The translations under genes and the position numbers were made by a program. A model generated the notes under the pieces. It saw nothing but the letters and a program-made list of their open reading frames with translations. It did no database searches and was not told the DNA's origin. A DNA stretch of 64,000 nt, taken from the NCBI GenBank assembly GCA_033283265.1, contig JAWMQN010000007.1, forward strand, positions 97,430-161,429, read 5' to 3'. This DNA comes from Mangrovimicrobium sp033283265 (lineage in GTDB: Bacteria > Pseudomonadota > Gammaproteobacteria > Pseudomonadales > Halieaceae). Position 1 is the first letter of the stretch. Each line of letters opens with the position of its first letter. This document shows positions 46,011 through 55,016 of this stretch, piece after piece.

Positions 46011-46363
46011 GAGCCTACCTGCAAGCGTTTTGACATCTCGTCCTTGGCCCAACATCTCGTCAGGGCCTGCTTGCGTTCAGCTTCAGGTAATTCAAATATA
46101 CTCAGAAAAACTATGTTTGCAAGCCCTGGGCAACAGTACCCTGCGATCAAATTCGATCACAAGTGGGTGTGCTCGATAAAGATACGTGTTGATCTGTACA
46201 GCATAAACATCTGCCCAGGGATCACTACACTGTGCATTCTGAGGTCATCAACTGTGTTGAATTCACAGACGCACGCGCAGAGCGTTACCGGGCAGGCGAC
46301 GACTAAATACACACGGAAAGCATAAACGGCCACTATTTTTATAACCAAAAGCACTGTATTTTT
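46011..46363. other. Intergenic region at island composition shift
   Basis: About 350 bases with no supportable gene. The base composition changes here from the moderately GC-rich phage cassette to the AT-rich defence region. Short open frames on both strands are present but lack ribosome sites or recognisable sequence. Confidence 0.4.
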
Positions 46364-46885
46364 ATGATTCTGATTACAAAGGAATTTGTTCGGTTTGCAC
46401 GCGAGGAGTTCCGCCTGGACTGGCGAGGAATTCATGGAGCACCGCACTGGTCTCGGGTGCGACGCAATGGGCTATTACTAGCTAGGCTGACCGGCGCTAA
46501 CACTCGAATAGTGGAGTATTTTGCGTTTATACATGACCTGGGTAGGCTTAATGAGCACCACGATCCAGAACACGGATGGCGAGCGGCGCGTATAACGGAG
46601 CGAATCGCGGGTGACCTGATCGAGGTGACCGAATCGGGAGTAGCCCTGTTAGTAGAAGCCTGTGAGGGGCATAGCGACGGTCACCTTATGGCTGATGTCA
46701 CGGTTATGACATGCTGGGACGCGGACAGATTGGACCTGGGTAGGGTAGATATACGACCAGACCCGAACCGGCTGTGCAATATCCATGCGAAAGAGCGAGA
46801 ACTCCTGTTGGGGGCTTATCATAGATCAATAGCCGAGCATGAGCGAAATGAACGAGAAAGCACCGCCGCTAGGCTGCGTAAATAG
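46364..46885 (+). CDS. HD-domain protein, predicted phosphohydrolase
   Basis: The 173-residue protein has H in GAPHWSRVRRNG, then FIHDLGRLNEHHD with the HD pair, and a later metal-binding aspartate in TCWDADRLDLGRV, with CEGHSDG between. These give the H..HD..D pattern of small HD phosphohydrolases. Substrate unknown; nucleotides are typical. It opens the AT-rich segment and is separated by about 300 bases from the helicase operon, so it may be its own unit. Confidence 0.75.
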   Translation: MILITKEFVRFAREEFRLDWRGIHGAPHWSRVRRNGLLLARLTGANTRIVEYFAFIHDLGRLNEHHDPEHGWRAARITERIAGDLIEVTESGVALLVEACEGHSDGHLMADVTVMTCWDADRLDLGRVDIRPDPNRLCNIHAKERELLLGAYHRSIAEHERNERESTAARLRK

Positions 46886-47192
46886 GACTAGTAGGCATAT
46901 GGTAATAAGGGAAATATGCCTTTATATTTTTAGCGCGAAGTAATCTTCCAGGCTCCTAAATAGGTATTGAGTAAGGGACTACTAACATGACGAAACGCAA
47001 AATGGGGTCACCTAAGACTAACGGACTGGAGCCCGCCTACTGTGCTGTTCCCACCAAGTCGCGTATGCCTGAATTAAGCGCCCTCCGAAGTTGTTGTCCA
47101 CTTGGCGCCATAAAATCGCTCACTACTAACCAACTGTAGATGACGAATATTATTTTGCTTTAGCTACCAAGTAGAACCAATTTGGAGTGGAA
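46886..47192. other. Intergenic region before the helicase operon
   Basis: These 307 bases should hold the promoter of the helicase operon. A 50-codon frame (46987-47139) starting MTKRKMGSPK is present, but its ribosome site is weak and I recognise nothing in it. CCAAGT and ACTTGG occur as distant inverted copies of unclear meaning. Confidence 0.4.
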
Positions 47193-49109
47193 ATGAGCGA
47201 TTTGGATTTAAAAGCTCGGTACGATGAGTTCCAAAGCGATGCGGTTAATGCGGTTGTCTCCGACTTTGCGGAAGAGGGGAATGGACGCTTTCTATTAGTA
47301 ATACCGACGGGGGGAGGTAAAACATTTACAGCCGCTAAATCAGTATGCCAAATGTACGTTCAGGGCATCCTCGATCCTGAATCTGACCATGTACTTTGGA
47401 TTGCACATAGACTTGAGTTGATCGACCAAGCATCGAGTACGTTTGCACATGTGATTGCCGATAATGAGCTTGATATAAAAGTTGGAGCTCAAATCAGAGT
47501 TGAGATGATATCCGCTTGTCAGGCGGTTCTTTCTGAAGACAAACGCATTAAATTGATTGTTATTGATGAAGCGCATCATGCCGCGGCAAATAGTTACCAA
47601 CCGCTGTTTGAGCAAACCAAGGCAGGTGTTCTAGGGCTTACTGCTACACCATCACGACATGATGGCCTGCCACTAGAATTCGAAAAGGAGTCCTACTCCA
47701 TAGGTTTTCCTGATCTGGTTAAGAAAGGCATCATACTTCGTCCCCATATCATCAACGTTGAAGGCGGCGAATACGACATTGATAATCTTAATGAAGATGA
47801 TTTGGAGCAACTAAATAATTCGAATAGAAACAAAAATATTATTAAGGCTATTGGTGACAACAAAGAAAAATTTAAAAAGATAATTATCTATGTCGGAACG
47901 AAAACTCATGCAAAAGATTTATACAGCCTATTGCGTGATTCTAGCCTTTCTAAAGATTATGAATCCATCTCTTATATAACAGGTGAATCGAATAGCAGAT
48001 CTCAATCAAGAACAGATTTCATAGCGAAAGAAAAGGAATTCAAGAGATCTATTCTTGTTAACGTTCAGGTGTTATCTGAGGGCTATGATGATCCTAAAGT
48101 AAACGCCGTCATCATGGCGACTCCCTCCAAATCAAAACTGTACTACATGCAAGCGATGGGTAGGGCCATTCGTCAAGATCCGGAGGATGCGGATAAATCT
48201 GCTTATCTCGTTGAAGTTATCGATGACCTACCAAACATTCGATATCGCATCGATAATCGATGGCTATATTCAGATATTTCCGACGCGTTAGAGCCCGCTG
48301 TAATTGATCGCGAATATAGCAGTAATGATGAACTTATCGACGTTATCAGTGCGCTATATGAAGAGTATTCCGTTATTGAAGGAGATCGAATTTATCCAGA
48401 AGTACAAGAAGGTGCTCGCTATAGCTTACTGCTTTTCAATCATTATGTTGGATCAAAAAAATACGTACATCGATCAGTACTTATAGATGGGAATAACCGT
48501 ATCCAATTCAGCAGTGCCTACAACTTTATGTCAGAGAGAATGAAGACTTTCGTTGGAAAATCGTATAACGCAGAAACTGTTTTTAAAATGATAGGCCGTA
48601 GCTTAGCAAATTCAGGTATTAAAAAAGAACAGTATCGTCCCATATATGACGCAATGGTTAACGCGTATAGGAGCATACAGGCGGACGTTGAGCCAGATAA
48701 ATATATTGAATTAGGGTCGCCGTGGGTCACATTTGTGGCACTAAATTATCGCATTAGAGAAAATGAAATTGATTCTGATTTGTTGGCCTTTGTCGAAGAC
48801 ATGATCAATAAAGATGAAGTAATAGAAAAGGTGAAAAACCATGATTATGAGGTTGGGGACGTACTTTTAAAGCTGCCTCAACCGCTAAGTCACTACGTGG
48901 GATTATTTGTAAAAGCATCAACAGCGGCATCATTCTCAAGAATCGTGGAAGGAATATCTGCATTGAAAGACGATGGAACAGACGATCAGTTTCAAAGGGT
49001 TTCGTCTGCTCTAAGTGAGATTGTTTTACCAATAGAAGCGAAATATACAGCGTCACTAATTTTAATCGCTCGAGAAAGTAATCAGTACCAATACGAATTT
49101 AAGGAGTGA
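47193..49109 (+). CDS. SF2 DEAD/DEAH-box helicase (type III restriction-like ATPase)
   Basis: The 638-residue protein has helicase motif I IPTGGGKT (39-44 core), motif II DEAH (125-128), motif III TATPSR (150-155) and motif VI MQAMGRAIRQ. The C-terminal 250 residues are not recognised. This is the core seen in type I/III restriction and in many defence systems. It starts MSDLDLKARYDEFQ; GGAG lies 5 bases before the ATG, and a GTG two codons earlier is the alternative. The following gene overlaps its stop by 4 bases if that gene's GTG start is used. AT-rich base use differs from the host. Confidence 0.9.
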   Translation: MSDLDLKARYDEFQSDAVNAVVSDFAEEGNGRFLLVIPTGGGKTFTAAKSVCQMYVQGILDPESDHVLWIAHRLELIDQASSTFAHVIADNELDIKVGAQIRVEMISACQAVLSEDKRIKLIVIDEAHHAAANSYQPLFEQTKAGVLGLTATPSRHDGLPLEFEKESYSIGFPDLVKKGIILRPHIINVEGGEYDIDNLNEDDLEQLNNSNRNKNIIKAIGDNKEKFKKIIIYVGTKTHAKDLYSLLRDSSLSKDYESISYITGESNSRSQSRTDFIAKEKEFKRSILVNVQVLSEGYDDPKVNAVIMATPSKSKLYYMQAMGRAIRQDPEDADKSAYLVEVIDDLPNIRYRIDNRWLYSDISDALEPAVIDREYSSNDELIDVISALYEEYSVIEGDRIYPEVQEGARYSLLLFNHYVGSKKYVHRSVLIDGNNRIQFSSAYNFMSERMKTFVGKSYNAETVFKMIGRSLANSGIKKEQYRPIYDAMVNAYRSIQADVEPDKYIELGSPWVTFVALNYRIRENEIDSDLLAFVEDMINKDEVIEKVKNHDYEVGDVLLKLPQPLSHYVGLFVKASTAASFSRIVEGISALKDDGTDDQFQRVSSALSEIVLPIEAKYTASLILIARESNQYQYEFKE

Positions 49110-49117
49110 AATTGACG

Positions 49118-50254
49118 ATGGAAGACAACCTGATACCGGAATTACAGGAGATTTATGTAGATCCAAATAAACTTATTCTGGATCCAAATAATCCGCGACT
49201 TATTACAAAAGACGATGACCTTAGGGACCCGGATTCTGCAGTCGATCTAGTGGTAGAGACCACTGAAAGAATGAAAAACGGTGATTTCCGTATTGATGAG
49301 ATCAAGAAATCAATAACTGAAAATGGATGGTTGCCGATTGATTATATCTTCGTAAGGAAAATGAAAAAGGAAGAACGATATTTAGTGCTAGAAGGTAACC
49401 GAAGAGTAACAGCAGTACGATCACTCCTCGGTGAGGAGGGCCTTAATCCGAAGTTGCGTGATTCACTCAGTCAAATACAAGTCATGGAAGTGGTCGATGA
49501 TTTGCCCGAGAAAGAAATACGAAAAAAGATCTCATATCTATTGGGTGTAAGGCACCATGGGGCGTTAAAAAAATGGTCGCCATTTGCTCAGGCGCACAAT
49601 ATATACAAGCGCTATATGGAAGTTCTGAGAGAACGACATAAAACAGATGAATTCGTCTGGTCAGAGGAAATCGCCCAACATATCGCTGGTGCTTTAAGTA
49701 TAAAAGTAGATGAAGTTCATAGGAGATTGCGCGTCTATATGGCGATGAAGCAACTCTCTGATTCTGAAGCAATGAAAAATAGCGAGGATCCTGAAGCTAA
49801 GATGAAGGATCACTACTATTCAGTTTGTGATGAAGTGGTATCTAATCCTAAACGTTATTCAAGCTATATCAGCCAAGATCAAGAAGACTTTACTCTCGAC
49901 AACGACTCAGTCGATAGGATGATAAATCTTTGTCATTTTGATAAGCCTTCTCGTCAAGGTGCTCCAATTAGTAATCCTCAGGAGTGGCGTAAGCTGAAGG
50001 AAATTCTCGAAGATGAGGATCCGGATAAGAGGAAGGAAATGTTATATCGCGTGGAAGTTGATAAAGAAAAGCCGAGCGATGTATGGGCAGAGCGTTCCTC
50101 AGAACTACAAAAAATACAATGGGACGGTTGGTTAAGAGAGGTTCACTCTAGACTCAAACAAGTGACAATGGATGACATCGATGCAGAAGGTGCTGTAGAG
50201 GTTACAGGGCGCCTAGCTGAAGTATTAAGTATGCTCATGGAAAGGGAATCCTAG
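49118..50254 (+). CDS. ParB/Srx-like protein A of a three-paralog set
   Basis: The 378-residue protein (ATG 49118; GTG 49106 or TTG 49112 are alternatives) begins with a LILDPNNPRLI motif and has YLVLEGNRRVTAVRSLL, the GxxRxxA-like box of ParB/Srx domains. It then has YLLGVRHHGALKKWSPFAQA. The same layout recurs in the next two genes. ParB-like domains in defence proteins bind DNA and can bind or hydrolyse NTPs (for example SspE's DUF262). AAGGAG precedes it. Role inferred as sensor or specificity subunit for the helicase. Confidence 0.75.
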   Translation: MEDNLIPELQEIYVDPNKLILDPNNPRLITKDDDLRDPDSAVDLVVETTERMKNGDFRIDEIKKSITENGWLPIDYIFVRKMKKEERYLVLEGNRRVTAVRSLLGEEGLNPKLRDSLSQIQVMEVVDDLPEKEIRKKISYLLGVRHHGALKKWSPFAQAHNIYKRYMEVLRERHKTDEFVWSEEIAQHIAGALSIKVDEVHRRLRVYMAMKQLSDSEAMKNSEDPEAKMKDHYYSVCDEVVSNPKRYSSYISQDQEDFTLDNDSVDRMINLCHFDKPSRQGAPISNPQEWRKLKEILEDEDPDKRKEMLYRVEVDKEKPSDVWAERSSELQKIQWDGWLREVHSRLKQVTMDDIDAEGAVEVTGRLAEVLSMLMERES

Positions 50255-50263
50255 GAGTAAATT

Positions 50264-51463
50264 ATGTTAGAAGCAATAGATGTAAAAATCGAAAATCTCG
50301 TTCTCGATCCTAACAATCCTAGGTTTGTTAAAGACTTTAATATCGAAGATACAGTACCTGAAGATCAGCTTGAAGCGTCGGAAGAAAAGACGCTCACTTA
50401 CTTTAGGTTGGATAAACCTACGTCAGACGAGGAAGTTACTAATTCTCAAGACCTATATTTATCAATGCTAAATATCGGTTTCGTACCTATTGATAGGGTA
50501 GTGATTAGAAAGATTGCTAATTCTAAAAAGTACCTCGTTATAGAGGGCAACCGTCGAATATCGACTGTCAAAAAGCTGCTCGCTTTGCTCGACGATGAGA
50601 ATGTTGAGACAAAAACTAAAGATAAGATTAATAAGCATTTAGAATCGTTTAAGGTAATTCCCTGTAAATTGCTTGACACGGATGGCTACACAGCAGAGGA
50701 AGTGTCTCATCGGATTTCAATTCTATTGGGGTTGAGGCACCACGGATCACTTCTTGAGTGGGAACCTTTGCCACGTGCCTTTAACATCTATACCGAATAT
50801 ATGAATCTCGATGGCGTGAAACGCACCGAGTTCAAAGTCGATAAGAGTAGCATTGATGATGTTAGTGCTCGGTTATCAATACCTGCGCAAAAAGTTAGAT
50901 CTGCACTAAAGACCTATATCGCGTATCTACAATTATGTGAGACAAATTCATCGGTTAAAGATCGGCACTACTCTTTGATTGAGGCAGCTGTGACCAATAG
51001 GCACATGGCTCAGTATTATCTTAATACTGATTCAATCACCTATCACATGGACGATGAGTCTCTAGTACGACTAGATGAATTATGCCAGTTTGATAGAAGA
51101 GATAGTCTGAAGGCTAATGAGAAAAAAATCATTGAAAAGCCGCAATCTATTGGAAAATTTGCCAGTCTTTTAAGACGCATGAACGAGCAATCACACGCGG
51201 AATCTAGAAACTATATATCTAGTCAGATTGACCAGGTTTTGAATGAAGAGAGTGACTTAACTCTCGAGCAAGCAAACGATAACGTAACAAGTTATCTCAA
51301 CAGGATAAGATGGGTAGAAGCAACGAACGTTCTTTTAGATAAACAACAAAATAAGTTAAACATAGAGGATTACACAGGTACTGGGAACGACCGCGCTGAA
51401 CGGGAAGCGCTCTCTACCACGCTTAAAAAGCTCAGGCGTGTTATAGAGTTCGAGGCGGACTAA
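50264..51463 (+). CDS. ParB/Srx-like protein B of a three-paralog set
   Basis: The 399-residue protein carries the same signature blocks as the preceding gene: LVLDPNNPRFV, YLVIEGNRRISTVKKLL and ILLGLRHHGSLLEWEPLPRA. The rest diverges strongly. It starts 9 bases after protein A with AGGAG, and protein C follows after 1 base. The strict order suggests three non-redundant subunits made together. A C-terminal helical region is rich in charged residues and could mediate assembly. Confidence 0.75.
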   Translation: MLEAIDVKIENLVLDPNNPRFVKDFNIEDTVPEDQLEASEEKTLTYFRLDKPTSDEEVTNSQDLYLSMLNIGFVPIDRVVIRKIANSKKYLVIEGNRRISTVKKLLALLDDENVETKTKDKINKHLESFKVIPCKLLDTDGYTAEEVSHRISILLGLRHHGSLLEWEPLPRAFNIYTEYMNLDGVKRTEFKVDKSSIDDVSARLSIPAQKVRSALKTYIAYLQLCETNSSVKDRHYSLIEAAVTNRHMAQYYLNTDSITYHMDDESLVRLDELCQFDRRDSLKANEKKIIEKPQSIGKFASLLRRMNEQSHAESRNYISSQIDQVLNEESDLTLEQANDNVTSYLNRIRWVEATNVLLDKQQNKLNIEDYTGTGNDRAEREALSTTLKKLRRVIEFEAD

Positions 51464-51464
51464 T

Positions 51465-52907
51465 ATGAGCGAACTTTCCGATATAACAAAATATCACCAG
51501 CTGGTTTCAAAGAAGGTACGACCAGAGCAGCTCTTGTTAGACCCGAGCAATCCTAGAATTAATGTCGATGTAGATTTGGATCATCACTATACGAATGATG
51601 AGATCCTTTCTGAATCTATACAAAACGATATCCTAAGAACAATCAGCAAAAATGAATATCGTGTATCTGAGCTAAAGAGAGGAATCAGCCAACATGGATT
51701 CCTATCAGGAGCAGAGCCGCTTATCGTCGAAAGGATAGATGGCGAAGATAAGTATCTTGTTCTCGAAGGTAATCGGAGAACATCAGCGGTTAAATCTTTG
51801 CTGCTGGATCCTAAAAGCAATCTTTCAGAAACCGTAAGAAAAACGCTAGAAATTATCGAAGTCAAAGAATTCAGGTACGTCGAAAATCCCAAATATACTC
51901 GCGATGAGATCGTAGACATTCTCTTAGGGACAATACACCTAACGGGTAAGGTGGCATGGGGGGCGATGGAAAAAGCGCATTATATATTTAAATCATATAT
52001 GCGCGAACTCCAACGCAGCACATTCTCAGGAAAGCTTAAAATCGATGAGGGATGTGTAGGTAAGCTTAGTGAAGTATTTAATACACCCAAAAGTGAAATA
52101 CGAAAAAGTATCTGGGTGTATAGTGTTTACCAGCAGCTCACAAAGAACGGATATAAGCCAGAATCAAAGAAATTTTCTCTGATTGAAATGGCTATAGCTA
52201 ATCGGGATCTCCGAAAAAACTATTTTGAAATGGACTCAACATGCCACTTTTCAGATTTAGGAATGGAAAGATTTAATACGTTATGTATTGAAGATGGTTG
52301 TCCTGTTTCTAACCCAGATGATTTCAAGAAATTTCAGTATGTATATCGAACTGGTGGTTCAAATCATGTTTCCGAGATCGAGAATGGAGCACCAATAGGC
52401 GATGTATATGATCGGGTAAAATCAGAAAAGGAAGAGAGCAAAATATACGATAAGCTTCTAGATATACTCGATCGATTGAAGAGTTTGAATGTTTCAGGAT
52501 TCACAGGAGAAGATGGCGAAAGACGCGTGGTAGAGCAAATATCACGTGTAGTGCAATATAAACTTCTGTCAATGGTTGAAGATGAAGTTAGAGAGCCAAC
52601 TCCTGATCCCGAGGACTATACAGAAGAATGGTTTTATCCAAATACAGTTTCTGAACTATGTGGTCTGAAATCATGGCAAATTCAAGAAATTGTAAAGGAA
52701 GTGCTTAAGAAAAAGCCAAATTCAACATGTAAAAAGGACGCGTTATCTACTCTTATATTGCGATTTTTGCAGATACGTACTACCGGTACCCCAAGAACTA
52801 TGGCAGAGGCAAAGATTAATTTCGAATTGCAGAAAATGGTATCAAACGGTCTCGTTGAAGAATATCACGGTGGGACTAATGATAGAATTAGATTGCTCAC
52901 AGACTGA
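51465..52907 (+). CDS. ParB/Srx-like protein C of a three-paralog set
   Basis: The 480-residue protein is the most diverged paralog. It keeps LLLDPSNPRI and YLVLEGNRRTSAVKSLL, but the RHHG block of A and B is replaced by LLGTIHLTGKVAWG. A C-terminal extension of about 100 residues has a winged-helix-like look (IQEIVKEVLKKKPNSTCKKD, then MVSNGLVEEYHGGTND). The following PLD gene starts 29 bases before its end. Function unknown; DNA recognition is likely. Confidence 0.72.
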   Translation: MSELSDITKYHQLVSKKVRPEQLLLDPSNPRINVDVDLDHHYTNDEILSESIQNDILRTISKNEYRVSELKRGISQHGFLSGAEPLIVERIDGEDKYLVLEGNRRTSAVKSLLLDPKSNLSETVRKTLEIIEVKEFRYVENPKYTRDEIVDILLGTIHLTGKVAWGAMEKAHYIFKSYMRELQRSTFSGKLKIDEGCVGKLSEVFNTPKSEIRKSIWVYSVYQQLTKNGYKPESKKFSLIEMAIANRDLRKNYFEMDSTCHFSDLGMERFNTLCIEDGCPVSNPDDFKKFQYVYRTGGSNHVSEIENGAPIGDVYDRVKSEKEESKIYDKLLDILDRLKSLNVSGFTGEDGERRVVEQISRVVQYKLLSMVEDEVREPTPDPEDYTEEWFYPNTVSELCGLKSWQIQEIVKEVLKKKPNSTCKKDALSTLILRFLQIRTTGTPRTMAEAKINFELQKMVSNGLVEEYHGGTNDRIRLLTD

Positions 52908-53868
52908 AACTATCGCCGTGGAATTTCTCTACAACAAGGAAATAGACAGACAGCTTTCTAGTCTGTGCGAATCCGTGGGTGAACGGGCAGTATTTATCTC
53001 CGCCTTTGTCAAAAACGATTCATTCGAAAAATATTCAAATCGGATTGGAAACGATAAGTCGGTCTCCAAAGTGCTTTTCGTTAGATGGAGGCTAAGTGAC
53101 CTGGTCACCGGGGCTTCAGATACGCAGGTTTATCAAACTGCAAGGGCACTAGGTTGGAAAGTATATTTACATCAGGATCTTCACGCAAAGGTCTACGTGC
53201 TCGATAAAAGAGTGTTGATGGGAAGTGCCAACCTTACGATGTCTGGGATGCAACTAAATTTGAGTTCACCCAATCTAGAAACGATGTTATTGACGGATAC
53301 TCAAGATGAATTAGAGTCATGGATGTCATCTTTGATCGAGAATTCTATTTATCTGGATGATGAATTATTCGAAAGGATTCAGGCAGATGTCGACAAACAC
53401 CCTAAACAATATAACCCCTCCATCTCTTACTCGACTAAAGTTCTGGGAATTATTGCTGCCAGGCAGAAGAGCCCACAATTCTATACCGCTGATATGCTGT
53501 GGTCGGAAAGTCCCACCGCCATACTCAATGGACTGAGCTCAGGTACGCTTACATCAGACGTCGAACACGACCTCGGGCTCTTGCAACCAGCTGAGCCCTA
53601 TGAGCTCGATAAGTTAAGAGAGGCTTTCAAATTATCAATTTCCTGGCGTTGGCTAATCAAAAATGCCTCCGAGCCTATTTATTTCGGTGAGCTCTCTAGC
53701 AAGCTTCATGACGCGTTGCAGGATGATCCCAAGGTTTACCGGAAAACTGTTAAGTCGCTACTAACAAATCTCCTAAATTGGGCTCAGGCCTGTGTGCCCG
53801 AGTCCATCAATATAGACGCTCCCAATTATTCACAGCGGATTGAGGTCATGGCTGGAAGTGATTATTGA
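52879..53868 (+). CDS. PLD-family nuclease-like protein
   Basis: The 329-residue protein has one HKD motif: H102, K104 and D109 in DLHAKVYVLDK, followed by GSANLTMSGM. One HKD per chain is typical of dimeric PLD nucleases such as those in restriction systems. The ATG at 52879 follows GGTGGG and lies inside the ParB-like C gene, so the two are coupled. The C-terminal half is unassigned. It is the only clear nuclease candidate in the helicase operon. Confidence 0.85.
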   Translation: MIELDCSQTETIAVEFLYNKEIDRQLSSLCESVGERAVFISAFVKNDSFEKYSNRIGNDKSVSKVLFVRWRLSDLVTGASDTQVYQTARALGWKVYLHQDLHAKVYVLDKRVLMGSANLTMSGMQLNLSSPNLETMLLTDTQDELESWMSSLIENSIYLDDELFERIQADVDKHPKQYNPSISYSTKVLGIIAARQKSPQFYTADMLWSESPTAILNGLSSGTLTSDVEHDLGLLQPAEPYELDKLREAFKLSISWRWLIKNASEPIYFGELSSKLHDALQDDPKVYRKTVKSLLTNLLNWAQACVPESINIDAPNYSQRIEVMAGSDY

Positions 53869-53896
53869 CTTCCAAATTGATGTAATATAACTTCCA
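53853..53896 (+). promoter_or_regulatory. dndB promoter with palindromic operator candidate
   Basis: TGGAAGT (53853-53859) and ACTTCCA (53868-53874) form a perfect 7-bp inverted repeat with an 8-base spacer. A third ACTTCCA is at 53890-53896. A -35-like TTGACT (53865-53870) and -10-like TATAAC (53886-53891, spacer 15) or TAACTT (53888-53893, spacer 17) overlap these repeats. DndB homologs repress their own dnd operon, so this is a reasonable DndB binding site. Confidence 0.5.
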
Positions 53897-53930
53897 TTCT
53901 AGTTAGCTAAGGTGGAGTTTCCTGTCGCCA

Positions 53931-55016
53931 ATGTCCGATTCAACCTTCGTTCATACGTTTCCAGCTGTTAGAGGCGTACAGGCTGGCCGGCCCTGTTATA
54001 TCGCAATGTGTCCTATGCGCTTAGTACCTAAGATCTTCGTTTTTGATGAAGATGAGGTGCCAGCGGAACTTAGGGCGCAGCGTACCCTAAATAAGGCTCG
54101 TGTTCCCGATATTGCCACCTATCTTATTGAAAATCCTAGTAATTATACAATTTCCTCATTGACAGCGTCTGTCAATGGAAAGGTCGGTTTCGAGCCCCTA
54201 GCGGACACAGGTATCGGACAAAATATGGGCAGTTTGTCGATCCCGATGGATGCTCAAATATTGATCAATGATGGACAGCATCGCCGTGCTGCCATCGAAG
54301 AGGCAATCAAAGACAATCCAGAGCTCGGATACGACCACATTTCGGTGCTCTTCTTCATAGATGAGGGATTAGACCGCAGTCAGCAGATGTTCGCTGACCT
54401 CAACAAGCATGCGGTGAGACCTTCGGACTCGATCAGTACACTTTATGACCACCGCGATCAGCAGTCGGAAATGGCCAGATACCTCTCAAAGCAGGTCCCT
54501 GTCTTTAGCCGCCTGACTGAGTTAGAAAAAACCAGCATATCCAACCGAAGCACCAAACTTTTTACCATCAGTAGTATAAAAAACGCCAGTAAGGCGCTCT
54601 TACGTAAAGGGGCGAAGGATCCAGTGTCATCGGACGAGATGGCACTGGCAGCGGAATTCTGGGTGGAGGTCACCGAGAATATGCCCGATTGGCAGGCTGC
54701 CTTTCAGAAGGAGGTGCATACCGCTGAGCTCCGGCAGCAATACGTGCATGCCCATGGTGTTGTCCTCCAGGCACTGGGGCAAGTAGGAGCTGATCTCATG
54801 GCATCTCACCCAAAAACCTGGAGGAAGAAACTAGTAAAGCTGAAAACCATTGATTGGGCACGAGCGAATCCAGAGTGGGAGGGCAGGGCTTTGGTTCACG
54901 GCAGGGTGAGCAAGGCAAGAACCAATGTCCTTCTGACCAGTAACTATATAAAGAACGCTCTCGAACTATCATTAAGCAATGTGGAAGAAGAGGCTGAAAA
55001 GGCATTTAGTAAATGA
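53931..55016 (+). CDS. dndB: DndB, DGQHR-domain regulator of the dnd cluster
   Basis: The 361-residue protein contains DGQHR (114-118) in ILINDGQHRRAAIEEA, with a later LDRSQQMFADLNKHAVRPS block, all typical of DndB. In Salmonella DndB represses the dnd operon and influences modification; the DGQHR motif resembles the ParB GxxRxxA box. It overlaps dndC by 4 bases (ATGA). The upstream promoter carries candidate operator repeats. Confidence 0.9.
   Translation: MSDSTFVHTFPAVRGVQAGRPCYIAMCPMRLVPKIFVFDEDEVPAELRAQRTLNKARVPDIATYLIENPSNYTISSLTASVNGKVGFEPLADTGIGQNMGSLSIPMDAQILINDGQHRRAAIEEAIKDNPELGYDHISVLFFIDEGLDRSQQMFADLNKHAVRPSDSISTLYDHRDQQSEMARYLSKQVPVFSRLTELEKTSISNRSTKLFTISSIKNASKALLRKGAKDPVSSDEMALAAEFWVEVTENMPDWQAAFQKEVHTAELRQQYVHAHGVVLQALGQVGADLMASHPKTWRKKLVKLKTIDWARANPEWEGRALVHGRVSKARTNVLLTSNYIKNALELSLSNVEEEAEKAFSK

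Noticed and set aside
45885..46055. N-terminal extension of the ParB-methyltransferase
   Set aside because: The extra 57 codons do not resemble a ParB start and coincide with a base-paired leader; the ATG after GAGGAG is preferred.
46987..47139. Fifty-codon plus-strand frame before the helicase
   Set aside because: Weak ribosome site and no similarity I can recognise; kept only as a note in the intergenic entry.
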